NCBI RefSeq assembly: GCF_000091325.1
Contig: NC_014012.1
Location: 4,485,685 to 4,549,684 of the forward strand
DNA from: Shewanella violacea DSS12
GTDB lineage: Bacteria; Pseudomonadota; Gammaproteobacteria; Enterobacterales; Shewanellaceae
Direction: 5' to 3'
Length of the DNA: 64,000 bases
How positions within the stretch are numbered: the first letter of the stretch is position 1; each line of letters starts with the position of its first letter. Both the position numbers and the translations under genes were made by a program. Below, piece after piece: positions 9,151 to 18,764 of the stretch. Under the pieces are notes generated by a model, which ran no database searches, was not told the DNA's origin, and was given only the letters and a program-made list of their open reading frames with translations.

Positions 9151-10644
9151 TTACGCACTCACCTCTTCGAGAGCTGGCATATCTTCTAGCTTCTCTATCT
9201 TAAAGTTGAAGTAAGCATAGGTGCCACTGACTAAGGGGCAGACTAAGTTAAAGATGGCATAAGGAAGGTAGGCTATGGTGGCGACACCTAATGTACTGGC
9301 CATGTATGCACCACAAGTATTCCATGGCACGAGTGGGCTGGTGATGGTTGCAGAATCTTCCAGAGCACGACTCAAGTTAACTGCCGCAAGGCCGCGCTTA
9401 GTATATTCAATCTTCAACATACGTCCCGGCAAGATGATGGCGATAAACTGATCTGCAGTGATAAGGTTGGCACCGATACAGGTCGCCAAAGTAGTAATTA
9501 TCAGGCTACCGCTAGAAGTCACTAAGCCAAGAATACTCTGCAATATACGCTTAAGCAGACCGGTAACTTCCATAATACCGCCGAATGCCATGGCGCAAAG
9601 GATCAACCACACAGTATTCATCATCTTGCTCATGCCACCTCTACTGAGCAGGCTATCGAGCACTTCATCGCCAGTATTGGCCACATAGCCATCGAACATG
9701 GCAGTCCAGATCCCTTTAACCATGGCTACAATTGGCGGCAAGCTATCATCATTGGCAAAAGCTATGATGCCATCAAACTGGAATAGGGCCGCGCAACACG
9801 CACCTGCGAGAGTACCGAGAATGACAGTGGGAAAAGCGGGGACTTTCTTATACGCCAACACCAATACCACCAGCAGGGGTAACAAGAGGTGAGCGCCAGG
9901 ATTAAACTGAGTTTGCAGTAGATCCATGGTCAATTGTAGATCACTCGCCTCGCCGCTGGCCTCACTGGTGAAACCTAATATCAAGAAGCCTATCATGGCG
10001 ATGATAATGCTCGGCACTGTGGTCCATACCATGTGACGAATATGACTGAATATATCGGTTCCCGCTACCGCAGGAGCCAGATTAGTAGTATCGGACATGG
10101 GCGACATCTTATCGCCAAAATAGGCACCACTGATGATGGCACCGGCAGTTATCTCCACACTTAATCCCATGGCTGCAGCAACGCCAACCAAGGCGATACC
10201 TAAAGTACCAGCCACAGTCCATGAACTGCCTATACTCAGGGCAACGACGGCACATAAGAGACAAGATGCGGCATAAAAATATTCAGGATTGAGCACCAAC
10301 ATGCCGTAATAGATCATGGTCGGCACTGTACCCGCGAGTATCCAAGTGCCGATCAAAGATCCCACGGCAAATAAGATCAACAAGGCACCAGTAGCCACGC
10401 CGACACTCTTGACGATCCCCGCTTCCATCTCCTTCCAGCTATAGCCATTCTTCACGCCTATCACTAAGGCAATACAGGCGGCCATGATAAGAGCGATCTG
10501 GTTTGCTCCATAAGAGCTGTCAGACGAGTACAGGTAGACGGCACCAGCCAGCATAAGCACTAGGGCAAAGATGGGAATGAGGGCGTCGAACAGGCTGGGG
10601 AGCTTGTGGGTGTTTGGTTGGGGATCTGATGTCGAGGTCATCAT
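9151..10644 (-). CDS. NhaC-family Na+/H+ antiporter
   Basis: About 12 hydrophobic segments and the family block GAYFGDKMSPMSDTTNLAPA identify an NhaC-type inner-membrane sodium/proton antiporter (497 residues). Such carriers extrude Na+ or exchange organic substrates; some family members carry malate/lactate or amino-acid couples, so the true couple is open. AAGGA lies upstream of tandem ATGs at 10644 and 10641; either may be used. A CRP-like palindrome lies about 110 bp upstream, suggesting carbon-source control. Confidence 0.88.
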   Translation of the reverse strand: MMTSTSDPQPNTHKLPSLFDALIPIFALVLMLAGAVYLYSSDSSYGANQIALIMAACIALVIGVKNGYSWKEMEAGIVKSVGVATGALLILFAVGSLIGTWILAGTVPTMIYYGMLVLNPEYFYAASCLLCAVVALSIGSSWTVAGTLGIALVGVAAAMGLSVEITAGAIISGAYFGDKMSPMSDTTNLAPAVAGTDIFSHIRHMVWTTVPSIIIAMIGFLILGFTSEASGEASDLQLTMDLLQTQFNPGAHLLLPLLVVLVLAYKKVPAFPTVILGTLAGACCAALFQFDGIIAFANDDSLPPIVAMVKGIWTAMFDGYVANTGDEVLDSLLSRGGMSKMMNTVWLILCAMAFGGIMEVTGLLKRILQSILGLVTSSGSLIITTLATCIGANLITADQFIAIILPGRMLKIEYTKRGLAAVNLSRALEDSATITSPLVPWNTCGAYMASTLGVATIAYLPYAIFNLVCPLVSGTYAYFNFKIEKLEDMPALEEVSA

Positions 10645-10755
10645 TTGTTCCTTGTGGTTATGTATTCTCAGGCCCAACTAGATCGATAAACGAATACCAT
10701 TCATCCGATGGTTTATTCTTAGTCCGGGTCGAACATAGTTACATAAAATTAACAA

Positions 10756-10771
10756 TGAGATCCAGATCACA
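10756..10771. promoter_or_regulatory. CRP-like site upstream of the NhaC-family gene
   Basis: On the minus strand the sequence reads TGTGATCTGGATCTCA, which matches the CRP palindrome (TGTGA-N6-TCACA) with one mismatch in the second half site. It is centred about 120 bp upstream of the antiporter start. Binding is inferred from sequence only. Confidence 0.5.
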
Positions 10772-10863
10772 TAATCTGTGAGCGTGGACCTCAAGTAGAC
10801 TGTCTAGGCTTCCCTGCCTAGCTAACGCCTAAATATTCAACCACAAGGGTAAATACCCACTAG

Positions 10864-13269
10864 TTATGCATTTAAATGAGATAACCCCAGAACAAACTGG
10901 CTGATAAAATAATCGACATTATCTTTATTAAAAACCATTGGCGGCTTAATTTTAAGCACATTACTGAAAGGGCCGTCGAGGCTGAGCAAGATATTACGTG
11001 ACTTAAACCACTCGATTAAGGCTTGGGCTTCTTGGGTCGCCGGGGTCAAATTTTCATCCTTCACCAGCTCAACACCGATAAATAAACCTAGCCCCCTGAC
11101 GTCGCCTATGATGTCGAACTCTTGCTGTAACTTAACCAGACACTGCTGCATATAGTCGCCGGTATCCTGGGCATTTAGCATAAGGTTGTCAGCCTTTATG
11201 GTATCGAGTACCGCCTTGCCGATAGCACATGAAACTGGGTTGCCACCGAAGGTATTGAAGTATTCCATGCCAGTCACGAAGGCCGCGGCTATCTCTTTAG
11301 TGGTGACCACTGCCGCCATGGGATGACCATTACCGATAGGCTTGCCTAAGGTGACAATATCCGGCACCACACCTTGGGTCTCAAATGCCCACCAATGAGT
11401 GCCTACACGCCCGAAGCCCACCTGCACTTCATCGGCAATACAGACCCCTCCGGCCGCGCGCACCGCTTGATAAACGGCGTCAAGATAACCACTTGGCATA
11501 ATCAAGTTGCCGCCAACACCCTGCAAAGACTCACAGATATAACCGCCTAACTGCTTACCCTCTCGTTGTAACTTGCTAATCACCTGCTGCACCGGCTCGG
11601 CGTAGGCAAGGCCAGACTCTACTGACATGCCTTTATGCGGGCCGCGATAGGGATCTGGCACAGGCACTATATGAATATGCTCCGCCGCCCCTTCACCTCC
11701 CGGGCCATTAAACTTGTAGGGACTGATCTCAATCGCCTTGTTGGTATTGCCGTGATAAGCACCATCCACCACCACAAGTTCATCGGATTGCGTCTTACAG
11801 CGCATCAAACGCATGGCCAGTTCGTTAGCCTCGCTGCCTGAGTTGACGAACATGACCACTGACAGAGACTCGGGAAAGGTGTCCAATAAGGTCTGGCTAT
11901 AATCGAGTATATTGTCATTGAGATAACGGGTATTGGTGTTAAGTTTGGCCATTTGTGCCTGTCCGGCAGCAACCACAGCTGGATGACAGTGACCCACATG
12001 ACAGACATTATTGACCATGTCTAAGTAAGCAATATTGTTTTCATCCAGTAGAAACTGCCCCTGGCCGCGCTCGATAATTAACGGCTGCTCATAAGAGACA
12101 CTCAAGGTCTTAAATAAGCGCTTGGCTCTCTGGCTGAGAATGTCTCTGCGTCGCTCAGATGAGGCGTTATCAGCGCCGCTTTCACCGGACTCATTTACCG
12201 GTAAGCAGCTAGCTTGTGCCCCTTTATTTGGTGTCAGACATAGGCGCTGCAACTCAAAGCCGACGCTCTTGGCATCCAGTTTAAGCAAGCTAATTATGGC
12301 TGCCCAGGCAGGTTCAGCCGTCACCAAAAGGTATTCATTATCCGGCTCGGTAAGAATGGCTTCGGAAGAATTACACACACTGACCGCTAAGCGCGCGGCA
12401 ATCAGCGGCAGCAAGACCCAGAGTTCGGCGCCATTAAGCGGGCGCTGCTGGTGATAAGCCAAGGTTATGGCCTGGATGATTGTCAGCGGCGAATCTGAGC
12501 CTAAGATGGCATAGGCACAGGCGATGGCCAGCTCATTGATTTGATGGCTATGCACCATGTCACCAAAATCTATCAAGCCTATCACCTCAGCATCTAAGCT
12601 AGCGCTGGTGAGTAACAGGTTATAGTCATTCACATCATTGTGGATCACCCCCTGTGGCAATTCATCCATGAAAGGGATCACCTGTTGCTCGAACCCAGAT
12701 AGAATCTTTAGTACTTGCTGTCGCTGGCTCTGATCTGTGATTAAGCCCACCTTAGACTCGATGACAGATTTTGCATGCTTAAGATCCCAATCGAAATGCC
12801 GTGAAGCAGCGCTATGGGAGAAACCTTGTAGACTAAGATCTAGCTTACCTAACAAGGTACCAAGCTGACTATAATGATGGCCTGTCAGGGCTTTATGGTC
12901 ACAATAGAAGACGCCGGGCACATAGCTAAGCAGACGCATAGGTCTCGGCCTGCCATGTCCATCTTTTAAGGCCGTGATTTCATTACCTGCCAGATTTTTT
13001 ATCACCTCAGGTAACTGGTAGGCCAGCTCTTGTCCGTTGAGATAATTCATCACCGCATTTTGCATATCCAACTCGGCCAAAGACTCGTCGGCATTGGCAA
13101 TTTTGAGGATAAAACGTTTGCCCTGTGTATCAGTCAGTAAAAAATTGAGATCCACATAACCAGGCAATGATTTCACCTCTACCGTCATGTGGAAATGTTC
13201 CTCTACCAACGCCTTCACAGTGGATGGTGAATATTCAACGACCTTAGTTTTCAACTCTTGCATTGCCAT
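10864..13269 (-). CDS. Fusion of an APH-type kinase and a class III aminotransferase/phospho-lyase (hydroxylysine-type)
   Basis: The N-terminal half (about residues 1-340) is an APH-fold kinase with [12 protein letters not shown] (catalytic loop, near 210) and LIDFGD (metal binding). The C-terminal half (about 380-801) is a PLP class III aminotransferase with [11 protein letters not shown] and the PLP lysine in [11 protein letters not shown] (near 643). In animals the separate homologues are hydroxylysine kinase and the 5-phosphohydroxylysine or phosphoethanolamine phospho-lyases; here one polypeptide carries both. The divergent saccharopine-dehydrogenase-like genes make amino-adipate semialdehyde, the product of phosphohydroxylysine lysis, a plausible shared metabolite. 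The substrate is inferred. Start ATG at 13269 with AGAGG upstream; a second ATG two codons later is possible. Confidence 0.85.
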   Translation of the reverse strand: MAMQELKTKVVEYSPSTVKALVEEHFHMTVEVKSLPGYVDLNFLLTDTQGKRFILKIANADESLAELDMQNAVMNYLNGQELAYQLPEVIKNLAGNEITALKDGHGRPRPMRLLSYVPGVFYCDHKALTGHHYSQLGTLLGKLDLSLQGFSHSAASRHFDWDLKHAKSVIESKVGLITDQSQRQQVLKILSGFEQQVIPFMDELPQGVIHNDVNDYNLLLTSASLDAEVIGLIDFGDMVHSHQINELAIACAYAILGSDSPLTIIQAITLAYHQQRPLNGAELWVLLPLIAARLAVSVCNSSEAILTEPDNEYLLVTAEPAWAAIISLLKLDAKSVGFELQRLCLTPNKGAQASCLPVNESGESGADNASSERRRDILSQRAKRLFKTLSVSYEQPLIIERGQGQFLLDENNIAYLDMVNNVCHVGHCHPAVVAAGQAQMAKLNTNTRYLNDNILDYSQTLLDTFPESLSVVMFVNSGSEANELAMRLMRCKTQSDELVVVDGAYHGNTNKAIEISPYKFNGPGGEGAAEHIHIVPVPDPYRGPHKGMSVESGLAYAEPVQQVISKLQREGKQLGGYICESLQGVGGNLIMPSGYLDAVYQAVRAAGGVCIADEVQVGFGRVGTHWWAFETQGVVPDIVTLGKPIGNGHPMAAVVTTKEIAAAFVTGMEYFNTFGGNPVSCAIGKAVLDTIKADNLMLNAQDTGDYMQQCLVKLQQEFDIIGDVRGLGLFIGVELVKDENLTPATQEAQALIEWFKSRNILLSLDGPFSNVLKIKPPMVFNKDNVDYFISQFVLGLSHLNA

Positions 13270-13423
13270 TCTGCCTCTGGTTTCTTCACTTAAGCTGTGA
13301 TGTTAATCTTGTGTAAATATGGATATTGTATACACTAACTGTTTTTCAATAGCAATTTATCTAATCGTCTCTGAAGAGATGTAAACCTTAGTAGTCAGAG
13401 AGACTTGTAGGAGAGCCAGCGGT

Positions 13424-14527
13424 ATGAAAAAAGCCCATATTTGGTTACGTGCAGAATCTAAACCCTTAGAAGAACGCATTGCCCTAACCCCGAATGTCGC
13501 CCAGAAGCTATTGCAGGCGGGGTTCAAGATCACAGTCGAAGAGTCCCCCCTCAGCGCCATTCCAGCCCAAGCCTACCAAGAGATAGGTTGTGACGTAATG
13601 CCGGCTCAAAGCTGGCAACAAGCCCCAAAAGACACCATCATCTTGGGCCTCAAGGAGCTGAGTGAAAATAATTGGCCCCTAGTACATCGCCATATTCATT
13701 TCGCTCATGTGTATAAAGAACAACAAGGCTGGCAAGATGTACTGCGCCGTTTTAAGACAGGCGAAGGCGAGCTATACGATCTAGAATATCTGGTGGATGA
13801 CAATAACCGCCGAGTGGCCGCCTTCGGTTACTGGGCAGGATTTGCCGGTGCAGCCGTGGCTCTGAAGGCATTCGGTAAGCGTCAGCAAGTCGCTAATAAT
13901 GCCTCTACGCAAGACAGCCAGTCGGTACTGGCCCCTTTGACTTCCATGCCAAGCAAGCAGGCACTGGTCGATGATGTGGCCAAGTCACTGAGCACGCTAG
14001 CACGCCCACCTAAGGTATTAGTGATTGGCGCTAAGGGCCGAAGCGGACGCGGCGCCGTAGAAATGGCCGAGAGTGTAGGCGCTGAGGTTACCCAGTGGGA
14101 CATGGCCGAGACTAAAATAGGTGGCCCCTTCGAAGCCATCTTAGATTTTGATGTGCTGGTCAACTGTGTATTCGTACAAGAAGCGCTGCCGCCGTTTATT
14201 ACCTTGCCTATGCTCGAGACCAATGGCATAGAACCAAGGCGTCTGACAATTATCTGTGATGTCAGCTGCGATCCATACGGCACTTACAACCCCTTGCCTA
14301 TCTACTCAAGCTGTACCACATTCGATAAGCCGTGCCTGCGCATCATAGAAGGGGATAATCCCGTCGACTTGATCGCCATTGATCACTTACCCTCACTGCT
14401 GCCGGTGGAGAGTAGTGAAGATTTCTGCCAACAACTGCTGCCACATCTACTGCAGCTGGACGATCTCAATCTAGGCGTGTGGCAAAAAGCCAATCAAATA
14501 TTTACCGATAAGCTCAGTCAGGTATAA
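13424..14527 (+). CDS. Saccharopine dehydrogenase (LYS1-like, lysine-forming type)
   Basis: A 367-residue protein of the alanine dehydrogenase/LYS1 superfamily. The N-terminal AESKPLEERIALTPNVAQKLL and the middle HRHIHFAHVYKEQQGW and FGYWAGFAGAA are hallmarks of saccharopine dehydrogenase, and VLVIGAKGRSGRGAVEMA is the NAD-binding Rossmann loop. It would interconvert saccharopine with lysine plus 2-oxoglutarate. AGGAG precedes the ATG. It is followed 24 bp later by a LYS9-like gene, so the pair can run lysine to aminoadipate semialdehyde. The direction in vivo is inferred. Confidence 0.88.
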   Translation: MKKAHIWLRAESKPLEERIALTPNVAQKLLQAGFKITVEESPLSAIPAQAYQEIGCDVMPAQSWQQAPKDTIILGLKELSENNWPLVHRHIHFAHVYKEQQGWQDVLRRFKTGEGELYDLEYLVDDNNRRVAAFGYWAGFAGAAVALKAFGKRQQVANNASTQDSQSVLAPLTSMPSKQALVDDVAKSLSTLARPPKVLVIGAKGRSGRGAVEMAESVGAEVTQWDMAETKIGGPFEAILDFDVLVNCVFVQEALPPFITLPMLETNGIEPRRLTIICDVSCDPYGTYNPLPIYSSCTTFDKPCLRIIEGDNPVDLIAIDHLPSLLPVESSEDFCQQLLPHLLQLDDLNLGVWQKANQIFTDKLSQV

Positions 14528-14551
14528 CAACTACATTAAGAGATAATAAAC

Positions 14552-15712
14552 ATGCAAACAGTACATTGGTTAGGTGCAGGACTCTCGTCACTGCCGGGAA
14601 TACGCAAGGTCGCACAATCGGGTCAAAAGATGGTCCTATGGAACCGCACCTTAGCTAAGGCCGATCAAGCGGTTGCCAGCTTAGGCATTAAGGTCCCTAC
14701 CAAGCAGTTAGATTGGCTAGCTCTGGAAACCGATATTCAAGCTGGCGATCTGGTGATCTCCATGTTGCCCGGCACCTTACATGTCCAAGTCGCCGAGCTA
14801 TGTCTTGGGCAGAAGGCCCATTTCGTTTCCAGCAGCTATGTATCTCCAGAAATGCAGGCCTTGCACGATAAAGCCAAGAGTTTAAACCTCAGCTTCGTCA
14901 ACGAAGTGGGACTGGACCCTGGACTCGATCATCTGTTGGCCCACGCCTTGATCGCCGAATATCAGGCATCGGATAAATTCGACAAGCAAAACCAGCACAG
15001 CTTCCGCTCTTACTGTGGTGGCTTCCCTAAGGTCGCCAACGACTTTAGATATAAGTTTTCCTGGTCACCACTGGGCGTACTAAAAGCCCTCAAGTCTCCG
15101 GCCCAATGGACCCAAGACGGCGAAATAAAGCGTACTGAGAAACCTTGGCTCGCCCTGTCTAGCTTTGATATGCGTATGAGCGATGCCAGCCTAGAGACCT
15201 TCCAGGCCTATCCAAACCGAGATTCTATCCCGTTTCAGCAACAATATGGCTTAACAGACGAGTGGAACATTGAAGAATTTGTTCGCGGCACACTGCGTCT
15301 AAACGGCTGGTCTGATGCCTGGAGTGAGCTATTTACCGAAGTCGATAATGCGGTAGGTGATGCCGGCATGGCCCGTTTAGCCGAGCTCAGTGATGGACTC
15401 TGGGATAAACACCAATATGATAAGGGTGAAGCCGATCGCGTGGTGCTATCGGTTGAGCTAGAAGTCAAAGACCCTCAAGGTAAGCAGACAATCTGGCATT
15501 CGAGCTATGGCATGGATCAAGCCGGTGACGAGCGCGGCTCGGCCATGGCCCGTCTGGTTTCTCTCACAGTGGCTATCGCCATCGAATCTTTAGTCGCCGG
15601 TGAGCTGGCTATCGGTGTCTCTCCGGCTCCACACGATGAGAAGACAGTGACCAAGTGGCTTAATGAGCTGGATAAGATGAATGAGAAGGTATTCCGTCAT
15701 CAGCTGGTCTAG
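14552..15712 (+). CDS. Saccharopine reductase/dehydrogenase (LYS9-like, glutamate-forming type)
   Basis: The protein starts with a Rossmann motif (VHWLGAGLSSLPGIRKVA) and contains FVNEVGLDPGLDHLLA and FRSYCGGFPK, typical of the glutamate-forming saccharopine dehydrogenase family. It would oxidise saccharopine to aminoadipate semialdehyde and glutamate. At 386 residues it is single-domain, unlike the bifunctional animal enzyme. It is co-directional with the LYS1-like gene (24 bp apart), a likely operon, and divergent from the kinase-aminotransferase fusion. A hairpin at 15770-15793 lies downstream. Confidence 0.87.
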   Translation: MQTVHWLGAGLSSLPGIRKVAQSGQKMVLWNRTLAKADQAVASLGIKVPTKQLDWLALETDIQAGDLVISMLPGTLHVQVAELCLGQKAHFVSSSYVSPEMQALHDKAKSLNLSFVNEVGLDPGLDHLLAHALIAEYQASDKFDKQNQHSFRSYCGGFPKVANDFRYKFSWSPLGVLKALKSPAQWTQDGEIKRTEKPWLALSSFDMRMSDASLETFQAYPNRDSIPFQQQYGLTDEWNIEEFVRGTLRLNGWSDAWSELFTEVDNAVGDAGMARLAELSDGLWDKHQYDKGEADRVVLSVELEVKDPQGKQTIWHSSYGMDQAGDERGSAMARLVSLTVAIAIESLVAGELAIGVSPAPHDEKTVTKWLNELDKMNEKVFRHQLV

Positions 15713-15769
15713 TTAACTGCCACAGAAATTAGTCAACTAGAGTTCATTGTCGAAATATATCCACGACAA

Positions 15770-15793
15770 AAGGAAGCATATTTATGCTTCCTT
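15770..15793 (+). terminator. Hairpin after the saccharopine genes
   Basis: AAGGAAGCATA at 15770-15780 pairs with TATGCTTCCTT at 15783-15793. The stem is strong but only two Ts end the repeat, so it may be a weak or mRNA-stabilising terminator. Confidence 0.45.
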
Positions 15794-15856
15794 GAACAAC
15801 TCAACTAAATAATCTAATGTTGAATTATATTGAATCGTTTAAAGGGAATTGACGCA

Positions 15857-16105
15857 ATGGTATCGACTAGAAATCTCCATCACTTACAAATCAAGTCAAC
15901 GAGTCTCACATTAATTTCAATTGTGCTCTCTTTCTTCATCACTGGCTGTTCGAGTCATCATGCTCAGTCAACCTCTATGGATTTAAGCACAGAGATTTTC
16001 AAGGCTCAACAACGAAGAGAGTCCAGTACCCCAGCTCCATTGCGGGATGGTAAAGTCACCCATCAGGATGTCGCTAGCGGAGTGCTCAGCAGCATAATCA
16101 ATTAA
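15857..16105 (+). CDS. Small lipoprotein of unknown function
   Basis: An 82-residue protein with an N-terminal hydrophobic segment ending in an FITGC lipobox, so it is probably lipidated and anchored in the envelope. The rest is polar (SSHHAQSTSMDLSTEIFKAQQRRE) and its short C-terminus (VASGVLSSIIN) has no recognised motif. The ATG at 15857 is preferred because AGGGA lies 9 bases upstream; a TTG at 15830 would add 9 residues. No function is assigned. Confidence 0.6.
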   Translation: MVSTRNLHHLQIKSTSLTLISIVLSFFITGCSSHHAQSTSMDLSTEIFKAQQRRESSTPAPLRDGKVTHQDVASGVLSSIIN

Positions 16106-16281
16106 GTTTGCCAAAAAAATATATGGCTAACTACTCGTCGAGTATCAATTTTCATTTGTTATGCAAGCGAGTCCTCTTCAGTTCGCTTTATTTTGCGCTG
16201 CCATTAACTTAGAATCACCGCCATTCGAGTTATCTCAACTCAACCCTAATGACAGAAAGCTCAGGCTTCAAGGCAGAATCA

Positions 16282-16860
16282 ATGAAACTTACCGCACTCA
16301 CTCAGCCACTCTACGATCATCTTTATAGTGACATCCTCCAGTTTCGCTCTACTTTCGATTTGCCAAGCGAAGATGAAAGCACATTGGATGACAAGGCCGA
16401 CACATTGCACACTTCATTGGCCATCGAAGAGCTGACCGAGCTTGCCGAAGCTGACAGCCGCATGGAGCAGGCCGACGCCATCGTCGATTCTGTCTATGTA
16501 TTAATGGGCCGTCAGGTTCACTTAGGTGCAACTCAAGTCAGTGACCGCATGGAAATCAGCTATGTTATCGACCTGTTGCTACACGTGGCCAAGAATCGCG
16601 AAATCGACTTCATCACCTGTTGGGACGAAGTTCACTCAAGTAACATGAGCAAGGTTTGCCGCAACGAGAAAGAGCTTGCAGAGACTATCGAGTTTTACGC
16701 CAAGCAAGGCGTCGAGATCGTCGGCAGCACTAAGGGCGACTTCATCATAGCTAAGTGCGCTAAAGATGTAGATATGGCGGGTAAAATCGTACGCCAAGGT
16801 AAGGTGCTAAAGTCGGTATATTACCGTCCGGCAGATCTGGCAAAGCTCGTTAAAGCGTAA
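16282..16860 (+). CDS. MazG-like/phosphoribosyl-ATP pyrophosphohydrolase-like all-alpha NTP pyrophosphohydrolase
   Basis: An acidic 192-residue protein with the metal-binding pattern of the all-alpha NTP pyrophosphatases: EELTEL on one helix and QADAIVDSVYVLMG on the next. The C-terminal half (about residues 115-192) is an extra domain containing SNMSKVCRNEKE. The likely role is hydrolysis of a nucleoside triphosphate or related pyrophosphate; the substrate is not known. The ATG at 16282 has AAGGC upstream; an in-frame ATG at 16249 lacks a ribosome site. A rho-independent terminator follows at 16959. Confidence 0.75.
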   Translation: MKLTALTQPLYDHLYSDILQFRSTFDLPSEDESTLDDKADTLHTSLAIEELTELAEADSRMEQADAIVDSVYVLMGRQVHLGATQVSDRMEISYVIDLLLHVAKNREIDFITCWDEVHSSNMSKVCRNEKELAETIEFYAKQGVEIVGSTKGDFIIAKCAKDVDMAGKIVRQGKVLKSVYYRPADLAKLVKA

Positions 16861-16958
16861 CGTTCCTGAAAACGTTAGTTTCATTTTTTTGGATTGCTGA
16901 TGTCTGGTGGATTATCTCTTCGTAGATAGGTCATTGCACATCACTAGTCTTAAACTTT

Positions 16959-16987
16959 AAAGCACTTCGTTTGGAGTGCTTTTTTGT
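16959..16987 (+). terminator. Rho-independent terminator after the MazG-like gene
   Basis: AAAGCACT at 16959-16966 pairs with AGTGCTTT at 16975-16982 and runs into a T-stretch. Fits the end of the upstream plus-strand transcript. Confidence 0.75.
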
Positions 16988-17080
16988 TTTCTTACGGTTT
17001 CAATTTTCATATTGGGTTATTGAATTGAAAACCATAGCTTCATTGGTATTTATTACCTGCGGTACGCTTAAGTGCAAACA

Positions 17081-17180
17081 CTTCTGCGACACGCCGCAAG
17101 CACGCTCCCTGTGGGCTCTGCGACAGCGTCCTTGCTGTCGAAGGTCACAGCCGCGTTCACACCAGATGAATTATCTCTTC
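17081..17180. repeat. Structured three-stem repeat, copy A
   Basis: An outer stem (CTGCGAC 17084-17090 with GTCACAG 17144-17150, one mismatch) encloses two hairpins; the second is a 7-bp stem CGACAGC/GCTGTCG (17121-17140) with loop GTCCTT. Copies B (53941-54040) and C (54975-55075, opposite strand) have the same layout with different but complementary stem sequences. No reading frame is conserved. The tail (about 17160-17180) ends in ATTATCTCTTCG, a motif also seen near 16910. Confidence 0.65.
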
Positions 17181-17217
17181 GAAGTAAGTTTACTGATGTC
17201 TATAACTGGCACGGAAT

Positions 17218-17592
17218 TTATAAGTTTTCCCAAACTAGCCAGATAACATGACTGATTTTAGGAAGGTACATCAAAAGCCTCATCAAGAACTGGAGTTTAA
17301 AATCACACTTATCAAATCCTTGGTTCAAAAAGGCCTTCACTAATTTATTCTGCTGCTGCTCAGGTAGCTGACCACTTAGCCATAGCCCGAACAAGGGAAG
17401 GTTAATATACGTCTGATTACCCATCACCCTGTGACAACGGCTTAACCCCACATTGTTATCTGGTTTATTGAATAACACCCGAAACTGCTGTTGGGTGAAT
17501 TGTGGGTAAAACTGAATAAGCTTTGTCACTGTCTGCCAGTTGCTTAAATCCACTGCGTAATGAGTGATTAAGGTTGAATTGAAAATAGTCAT
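17218..17592 (-). CDS. Hypothetical protein
   Basis: A 124-residue open frame with ATG at 17592 and GGAG eight bases upstream, which supports translation. The sequence is hydrophobic in parts (LNQGFDKCDFKLQFLMRLLMYLP) and moderately basic, with no motif that I recognise and no signal peptide. It lies beside repeat copy A and another unknown minus-strand gene, in a stretch with accessory character. Confidence 0.5.
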   Translation of the reverse strand: MTIFNSTLITHYAVDLSNWQTVTKLIQFYPQFTQQQFRVLFNKPDNNVGLSRCHRVMGNQTYINLPLFGLWLSGQLPEQQQNKLVKAFLNQGFDKCDFKLQFLMRLLMYLPKISHVIWLVWENL

Positions 17593-17692
17593 GCTCTGCT
17601 CTCCGTACTGTTGATGTTTCTGAATAAGTACGAAAATACAGTCAATGAGAGATTAAGGTAATGACTGTGCTAACACGCATAGTCCTATTTTT

Positions 17693-18274
17693 TCAAAACG
17701 AAAACTTTAAATCCCCCCACCTAAATTCAAATACTGTATCGCCAGCTGGACTAAGTAATCTATTGGCTTCAAGTTGATGAAAATAATTGGCATTAAGAAT
17801 CCCTAAGCTAAATATATGACTGGTTTTAACATAAACTTTATCTGCTATATCGACTTCTTTTACTATTCGATTTATCTGTGCACCATCCATATCTAGTAGG
17901 TTTTCTAGATCAGAAAATCTTAAACTTTCTTCATCCTTTACAAAATCCTTTAGACAAGCAATCGCAGCTTTGGTATTCCTGCTAAAACTCCCTTTTTTCC
18001 TACCTTCAATTCCTGCTAATGATGAACCACCTTCTGCATATTCCAGCAAGCACTTCATCGCTAGCCTTTTCATATCAGATTCACTTTTAACTAGCCCATT
18101 AGTCGCATCTTCTAATGACTTGAAACCTCCTACTTTTTCAGACCATTCATCTCCTAGTTCTCGGTATTCACTTACTTGCTGACATGCATTTAATCTCCAC
18201 TCTCTACCATTCGCCATATCAGATGCATAGCTGAGAATTAATGCTCTTTTTTCTCGTTTAAGTTCATTCGACAT
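17693..18274 (-). CDS. Hypothetical cytoplasmic protein
   Basis: A 193-residue, AT-rich gene. The protein is mostly helical and charged, with a KGSFSRNTKAAIACLKDFV segment and an LENLLDMDGAQINRIVKEVDI region that could be a small winged-helix or helical bundle. A GGAG lies 11 bases before the ATG at 18274. Low GC relative to the flanking genes suggests acquisition. No family is recognised. Confidence 0.55.
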   Translation of the reverse strand: MSNELKREKRALILSYASDMANGREWRLNACQQVSEYRELGDEWSEKVGGFKSLEDATNGLVKSESDMKRLAMKCLLEYAEGGSSLAGIEGRKKGSFSRNTKAAIACLKDFVKDEESLRFSDLENLLDMDGAQINRIVKEVDIADKVYVKTSHIFSLGILNANYFHQLEANRLLSPAGDTVFEFRWGDLKFSF

Positions 18275-18432
18275 TATGTACCACTCTCCTGTAATACCAT
18301 TAGCTCAAGCAACATTCTTACTTCACATATAGATAATTGTAATTATTTATAATTTCAGTGTGTTTTCTCCAGAGAGCACATCTAAAACTACAAAACTAAT
18401 TTGTTTTCAAATTCGGCTGTAGGTTACAACAG

Positions 18433-18764
18433 TTCCCCGTTGGAAGTTGCCGAAATATGCAGATGAAAATGCTGTAGAACCATCATGGATGATGGTTCAG
18501 GCTCGGGGGTACATGGATGTAGCATCTGAGCCGTTAGGCTATTTTTATTGGAGTATGAGGCCCGTACTCAATGCATGTAACTTCGCCGGGGCGTTATGGT
18601 GGTTCCAAGGAGGGCGAGGACGAGCAGTCCTCCTTGGTCGGGTGTGGGTTGAAGACCCACGATTTTAGTTATTAGACGAAGTCTAATTATAAAGCCCAAG
18701 CGCAGCTTGGTTATCTAATACATTTACCAACTTTGGGTAAGTCAAAGTAGCTGACGAAGTTTAA
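18433..18764 (+). ncRNA. Structured dispersed element, copy 1 (hairpin-rich, unknown function)
   Basis: Starts with TTCCCCGTTGGAAG and ends next to the stop of the truncated oxygenase gene. A variable block (18453-18555) folds into hairpins AACCATCAT/ATGATGGTT (18478-18497) and GGCTC/GAGCC (18500-18532) enclosing TACAT-GG-ATGTA. A conserved part follows with CCAAGGAGG/CCTCCTTGG, GTGGGT/ACCCAC, TTAGAC/GTCTAA and CCAAGC/GCTTGG stems. Copy 2 at 22811-23140 has a different variable block with the same folding plan. In the conserved part, AATTA pairs with TGGTT by G-U wobble only on the plus strand, which favours a plus-strand RNA. Function and expression are unknown. Confidence 0.5.

Noticed and set aside
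13882..14283. 133-residue minus-strand frame inside the LYS1-like gene
   Set aside because: Antisense shadow; low-complexity Ser/Pro/Thr-rich composition and no ribosome site.
18433..18764. Group II intron remnant
   Set aside because: GTGTGGG resembles a 5' intron end, but no domain V motif, no reverse transcriptase and no exon context were found.
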